This document shows, one piece after another, positions 9,599 to 12,961 of a stretch of DNA of 12,961 nt (positions within the stretch are counted from its first letter, which is position 1; each line of letters opens with the position of its first letter). This DNA is from JBFXEO01 sp050180015 (GTDB lineage: Bacteria > Bacteroidota > Bacteroidia > Bacteroidales > Tenuifilaceae): NCBI GenBank assembly GCA_050180015.1, contig JBFXEO010000064.1:1-12961 (forward strand), read 5' to 3'. The position numbers were made by a program, and so were the translations under genes. The notes beneath the pieces were generated by a model that worked only from the letters and a program-made list of their open reading frames with translations, searched no databases and had not been told where the DNA came from.

Positions 9599-9623
9599 GC
9601 CCTATTTTCGTAAAAAAAAGCAA

Positions 9624-10763
9624 ATGCGACGACAACACCTATATATCTTACTTTTAGGAGTTTCTCTCTCATGCGGAAATAACCCCGGCAAAAGAATCGG
9701 CCAGCCTACGCCAATGGCCAACCCGGTAAAATACGCCAAAGGCTTCCTTACCGGTAAAACTGATACATCAACAGTGGTAGAAATTTTTAATCCGTGGCAG
9801 GGTGCGCTAGGTGTTCAGCTTAGCTATCAACTAATTCCACGTAAAAACTTTAAAGAGTTGACCACCGATTCGTGCATAACCATCCCGGTTCCCTTGCGGC
9901 GTGTTGTGTGCATGTCAACCAGCTACTTGGCATACATTGAGGCTTTAAATGGTAGCGAGGGCATTGTGGGTATATCTGGCACCGGCTACGTTTATAGCGA
10001 AAAAATTAACTCGCTGATTGGCAACGGGAAGATACTTGATGTTGGCTACGACCAAGGCTTAAATTACGAACGCATTGCCCAGCTCAAGCCCGATGTTGTA
10101 CTATGCTATGGAGTTGGATCAGAATCAATTTCGTACCTCAGCAAGCTAAAAGAAATGGGCATTAGGTTAATGTTCATCGGCGATTACCTGGAATCAGACC
10201 CGCTCGGCAAAGCGGAATGGATAAAAGTTTTTGGTTGCCTGCTGGGTCAGGAACAAAGGGCCGATTCAATATTTACGGCAGTTGAACACGGCTATCGTAC
10301 AAATCAATGTTTAGCATCGGGCATAACCGAAAAACCCACGGTTTTTCTCAATTTGCCATACCGCGATGTTTGGTATTTTCCGGGGGGTAACAACTATTTG
10401 TCGAAATTGATTAGCGATGCCGGTGGAAATTACATATTTAGCCACCTTACCGGCAGCGTTAGCTACCCGGTTAGCTTTGAGAAATCCCTTGAGGGTGCCT
10501 TAAACTCTGATATTTGGATAAACACAGGAACTGCCATGAGTTTGAATGATATAGAAGAGTTTGATAGCAGGCTTGTGAATGTTCCACCCTTTAAAAACTC
10601 CAGGGTTTTCAACAATAACCAAAGGCTAAGCCCAGGTGGCGGAAATGATTTTTGGGAATCGGGGGCACTTCGTCCCGATCTAATACTTCACGACCTTATG
10701 GCCATTTTACACCCAGAAATGGTAAAGGATAGCAACCTATACTACTACCGAAAGCTAAGGTAA
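9624..10763 (+). CDS. lipoprotein substrate-binding protein of a metal-chelate/B12-type ABC importer
   Basis: The protein has 379 residues. The N-terminus is a short lipoprotein signal: a basic start, hydrophobic LYILLLGV, then SLSC with C17 as the lipidated cysteine. The region from LRRVVCMSTSYLAYIEAL (about 91 on) onward fits the class III periplasmic binding protein fold (BtuF/FepB/FhuD-like, PF01497): LKPDVVLCYGVG, then a long backbone-helix region, and a C-terminal GGGNDFWESGALRPDLILHDL motif seen in Bacteroidota relatives. An extra 90 or so residues precede the binding domain and are of unknown role. It should capture a ligand (iron-siderophore, heme or cobalamin) in the periplasm and deliver it to the permease encoded 15 bp downstream. 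The exact ligand cannot be deduced. The first gene of a three-gene operon. Confidence 0.88.
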   Translation: MRRQHLYILLLGVSLSCGNNPGKRIGQPTPMANPVKYAKGFLTGKTDTSTVVEIFNPWQGALGVQLSYQLIPRKNFKELTTDSCITIPVPLRRVVCMSTSYLAYIEALNGSEGIVGISGTGYVYSEKINSLIGNGKILDVGYDQGLNYERIAQLKPDVVLCYGVGSESISYLSKLKEMGIRLMFIGDYLESDPLGKAEWIKVFGCLLGQEQRADSIFTAVEHGYRTNQCLASGITEKPTVFLNLPYRDVWYFPGGNNYLSKLISDAGGNYIFSHLTGSVSYPVSFEKSLEGALNSDIWINTGTAMSLNDIEEFDSRLVNVPPFKNSRVFNNNQRLSPGGGNDFWESGALRPDLILHDLMAILHPEMVKDSNLYYYRKLR

Positions 10764-10778
10764 AGTAAATCAGATACC

Positions 10779-11804
10779 ATGCAACCCATCAGCAAAGCAA
10801 AGCTCTTTTTCACGGTTACAATTATTGCAATTGTAATACTGGTATTCCTGGAGTTGCTGCTGGGCTCTGTTAGCATTCCCTTTGCCGACGTGATAAAATT
10901 TATTTCTGCAGGCAGCGCATCAAATACTGTAAACCAAAGTATTCTCCTAAATTTTCGACTCCCCAAAGTTATAACTGCCATGCTGGCTGGTTCGGCACTA
11001 GCCGTAAGCGGTTTGCAAATGCAAACCGTCTTCCGGAATCCGCTGGCAGGCCCTTATGTTCTGGGAATTAGCTCCGGAGCCAGCCTAGGCGTGTCAATTG
11101 TAGTGTTAAGTTCGTCGGCATTAGGGCTATCGTTCTGGTTGGGGAGAATTGGAATTGTACTTGCGGCGTTAACAGGATCCATGCTGATACTTTTGCTAAT
11201 ACTGGCCATATCTGTTAGAGTTCGCGACATCATGACCATACTTATCCTGGGTATGATGTTTGGTTCTGCCGCATCGGCGGTTACCAGTATTCTCCAGTAT
11301 TTCAGCGATGAATCGTCGCTAAAAACTTATGTAATATGGACGATGGGCAGTTTGAGTGGTGTTAGCGGTAGCCAGATATGGCTATTTGTTGGATTAGTTT
11401 TACTGGGACATATTCTTGCACTCTCCTCTGCCAGACCCTTGAATGTACTTAGTTTAGGCGAAAACTATGCCCGATCGTTAGGCTACCGGGTTGAACGGGT
11501 AAGGTTCATGGTTTTCCTTTCCACCAGCTTGCTGGCGGGAACTACAACTGCCTTTTGCGGACCTATCGGATTTATTGGGATTGCCGTTCCTCACATTGTC
11601 CGCATAGCAATTCGTACTGCCAACCATGCTGTACTTATCCCGGCAACGTTTACTTTAGGTATTGCCGTAATGCTTGTTTGCGACCTAATTTCGCAACTTC
11701 CCGGGTACGATATTGTGCTGCCAGTTAACTCTGTTGCCGCATTGATGGGAATACCGGTAGTTGTTTATATCATATTTAGAAACAAAAAAATATCCCCCGT
11801 ATAA
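10779..11804 (+). CDS. FecCD/BtuC-family ABC importer permease
   Basis: The protein has 341 residues and many hydrophobic segments, consistent with the roughly ten helices of this family. Hallmarks are present: NFRLPKVITAMLAG, SALAVSGLQMQTVFRNPLAGPYVLGISSGASLG (about 72-104), the later GPIGFIGIAVPHIVR region that forms the ATPase-coupling loop, and a C-terminal short basic tail. The permease forms the inner-membrane channel and pairs as a homodimer with the ATPase encoded next. Its ATG follows the binding-protein stop by 15 bp. The stop overlaps the next start by one base (TAATG). Function as a metal-chelate, heme or cobalamin importer is family-level knowledge; the ligand is not fixed by sequence. 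Confidence 0.93.
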   Translation: MQPISKAKLFFTVTIIAIVILVFLELLLGSVSIPFADVIKFISAGSASNTVNQSILLNFRLPKVITAMLAGSALAVSGLQMQTVFRNPLAGPYVLGISSGASLGVSIVVLSSSALGLSFWLGRIGIVLAALTGSMLILLLILAISVRVRDIMTILILGMMFGSAASAVTSILQYFSDESSLKTYVIWTMGSLSGVSGSQIWLFVGLVLLGHILALSSARPLNVLSLGENYARSLGYRVERVRFMVFLSTSLLAGTTTAFCGPIGFIGIAVPHIVRIAIRTANHAVLIPATFTLGIAVMLVCDLISQLPGYDIVLPVNSVAALMGIPVVVYIIFRNKKISPV

Positions 11805-12817
11805 TGAATTTCAAAGAAAAGATAAGGATCAAAGATTTACGGGTTGGATATGCAACATCAAATCAGAATGGTTTTTCCTACCCAACCATTAACTGCAACG
11901 CAATGGAGGCTGAGCTAATTGCCCTGGTTGGCAGAAACGGGATAGGCAAAAGCACTTTATTGCGTACTATTGCAAAACTTCAACCAATACTCTCCGGGCA
12001 GATAGGCATTACGGGCCAATCAATTGAAACTGTTGGAATATCCGTATTTGCCCGCTTGGTCAGCTTTATACCAGCAGAACCAGTGCACTCGCCCAACACA
12101 ACGGTAGCTGATTTTGTCAGCCTGGCCAGGTATCCCTACCACGGCTGGTTCGATTCCTTGAATAGTGACGATGAACAGGCCATTGAGAATTCGTTAATTG
12201 CTGTAAATATGCTAAGCTATAAGCATCGGTTTATAGATAGGCTGAGCGATGGAGAACGCCAACGGGCGATGATTGCCTTTGCAATTGCACAGGATACCCC
12301 AATTATCCTGATGGATGAACCTACCGCTTTTCTGGATTTACCCAACAAGTTTGAGGTTATAAGGTTGCTGAAAGAGCAGTCGAAGCTGGGAAAAACAGTT
12401 ATTCTCTCCACCCACGACCTGCAAACAGCCTTTGGTTTGGTTGATACAATTTGGCTGATGTTACCCGACGGAATTAAAGTAGGAGCACCGGAAGATATTG
12501 TACTCTCCGGATCGATTAACCAGCTAATGGAGGAAACATCCGTATCGTTCGATCTTTCCACGGGACAGTTCTTATACAGGCAGCTACGCTCGCATGCTGC
12601 CCAGATTGCTGCCGAAGACAATAAACTTTACCAATGGACTAAACATGCGCTTGAACGCATTGGATATACAATTCCGGCCAATAATCCGGATGAAAACTCT
12701 TTGCTGGTTGAGGTAACGGACTCTGAGGGACGGGTGCAATGGTGCCTAAACCAGCTAGCACATAAACCCACCTTCGATTCCCTGAAAGATTTATGCCTGT
12801 TTATCAAACAGCTGTAA
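11804..12817 (+). CDS. ABC importer ATPase (FecE/BtuD-like) with C-terminal extension
   Basis: The protein has 337 residues, some 80 longer than the usual 250-260. Visible motifs: Walker A GRNGIGKST (43-51), signature LSDGERQR (147-154), Walker B IILMDEP (167-173), D-loop FLDL and H-loop H204 in STHD. The Q-loop position (about 88-92, SFIPAEPV) has no glutamine; relatives in this phylum also vary there, as I recall. After about residue 255 comes an extension with LYQWTKHALERIGY and a second small domain (WCLNQLAHKPTFDSL), which I recall from other Bacteroidota FecE-type ATPases, role unknown. The start overlaps the permease stop, so translation is probably coupled. It energises the importer encoded by the two genes before it. 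Confidence 0.93.
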   Translation: MNFKEKIRIKDLRVGYATSNQNGFSYPTINCNAMEAELIALVGRNGIGKSTLLRTIAKLQPILSGQIGITGQSIETVGISVFARLVSFIPAEPVHSPNTTVADFVSLARYPYHGWFDSLNSDDEQAIENSLIAVNMLSYKHRFIDRLSDGERQRAMIAFAIAQDTPIILMDEPTAFLDLPNKFEVIRLLKEQSKLGKTVILSTHDLQTAFGLVDTIWLMLPDGIKVGAPEDIVLSGSINQLMEETSVSFDLSTGQFLYRQLRSHAAQIAAEDNKLYQWTKHALERIGYTIPANNPDENSLLVEVTDSEGRVQWCLNQLAHKPTFDSLKDLCLFIKQL

Positions 12818-12823
12818 AGCACG

Positions 12824-12961
12824 TCATCTTATATAAAAATTATCTGCATCAAGATGGGCCGGGAAGCTATCCCTAACACTCTTTAAATAGCCGAGTGATA
12901 CTGGAGCGCTGATAGTCTCCTCTGAATTAGGCTTTGCCAATGCAATTATTTTGCCCATAGG
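12824..12961 (-). CDS. C-terminal end of an unidentified gene running off the right edge
   Basis: On the minus strand the frame is open from the window edge to a TGA at 12826-12824, giving 45 residues that end HLDADNFYIR. An ATG at 12958 could start a complete 44-residue protein, but an open frame to the edge makes the end of a longer gene more likely. The stop lies 6 bp beyond the convergent ATPase gene's stop, which suits a gene tail packed against its neighbour. I do not recognise the family, and 45 codons are little evidence. Confidence 0.4.
   Translation of the reverse strand, partial: PMGKIIALAKPNSEETISAPVSLGYLKSVRDSFPAHLDADNFYIR

Larger units (their letters stand above)
9423..9623. 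other. divergent intergenic region between kinase and ABC operon
   Basis: These 201 AT-rich bases must carry the starts for both the minus-strand kinase gene and the plus-strand ABC operon. They hold an imperfect inverted repeat near the middle, a perfect 8-bp inverted repeat closer to the ABC operon, and a CGTTGTAAA element shared with the promoter near 3435. I looked for the B12-box and multi-stem pattern of a cobalamin riboswitch and did not find it; the space is also short for one. Confidence 0.5.

Noticed and set aside
9423..9623. Cobalamin riboswitch before the ABC operon
   Set aside because: No B12-box-like sequence or multi-stem layout is visible and the region is too short and AT-rich.
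12217..12621. 134-codon frame on the minus strand inside the ATPase gene
   Set aside because: Shadow of the coding strand; serine/isoleucine-rich with no domain pattern.

Overview
The window looks like chromosomal DNA from a member of the Bacteroidota, probably Bacteroidales or Marinilabiliales-like. Four things point that way: AT-leaning composition, genes with no Shine-Dalgarno sequence before their starts, promoter-like TTTG / TAnnTTTG elements, and protein architectures common in that phylum (TPR-SpoIIE phosphatases, GAF hybrid histidine kinases, an Fe-siderophore/B12-type ABC ATPase with a C-terminal extension). The assignment is an inference from style. There is no rRNA or tRNA, and no mobile element, integrase or CRISPR array is visible.

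Layout. Positions 2-3055 (+) hold two multi-spanning membrane proteins of glycosyltransferase GT-C type. The first is cut by the window's left edge, and the two appear to share a related C-terminal beta-rich domain. A 450-500 bp gene-poor stretch (3056-3539) follows and carries the best promoter candidate in the window. Next comes a tightly overlapping pair (3540-5151, +): a small two-helix membrane protein of unknown function and a PLP-dependent enzyme of the D-threonine aldolase / D-serine dehydratase family. Converging on them from the minus strand is a signalling pair (7393-5180 and 9422-7455): a soluble GAF hybrid histidine kinase upstream, and a membrane-anchored TPR protein with a cytoplasmic SpoIIE/PP2C phosphatase domain downstream. 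A 201-bp divergent intergenic region with a perfect 8-bp inverted repeat separates this pair from a plus-strand ABC importer operon (9624-12817): lipoprotein binding protein, FecCD permease and ATPase, for a chelated metal, heme or cobalamin. The window ends with the C-terminal end of a possible minus-strand gene (12961-12824).

How the genes work together. The three ABC genes form one transport system across the inner membrane: 15 bp separates the first two, and the last two overlap by one base. The ligand cannot be read from sequence, and no TonB-dependent receptor or riboswitch is seen beside them. The kinase and phosphatase lie in the same direction with a 61-bp gap and may form one signalling path, but no STAS/anti-sigma partner or DNA-binding response regulator is present. 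The two GT-C proteins would act on lipid-linked sugars at the outer face of the inner membrane. Nothing in the window is clearly a new multi-gene system. The most useful leads are the shared C-terminal domain of the two GT-C proteins, the operator-like palindrome before the ABC operon, and the periplasmic-TPR/cytoplasmic-phosphatase architecture.
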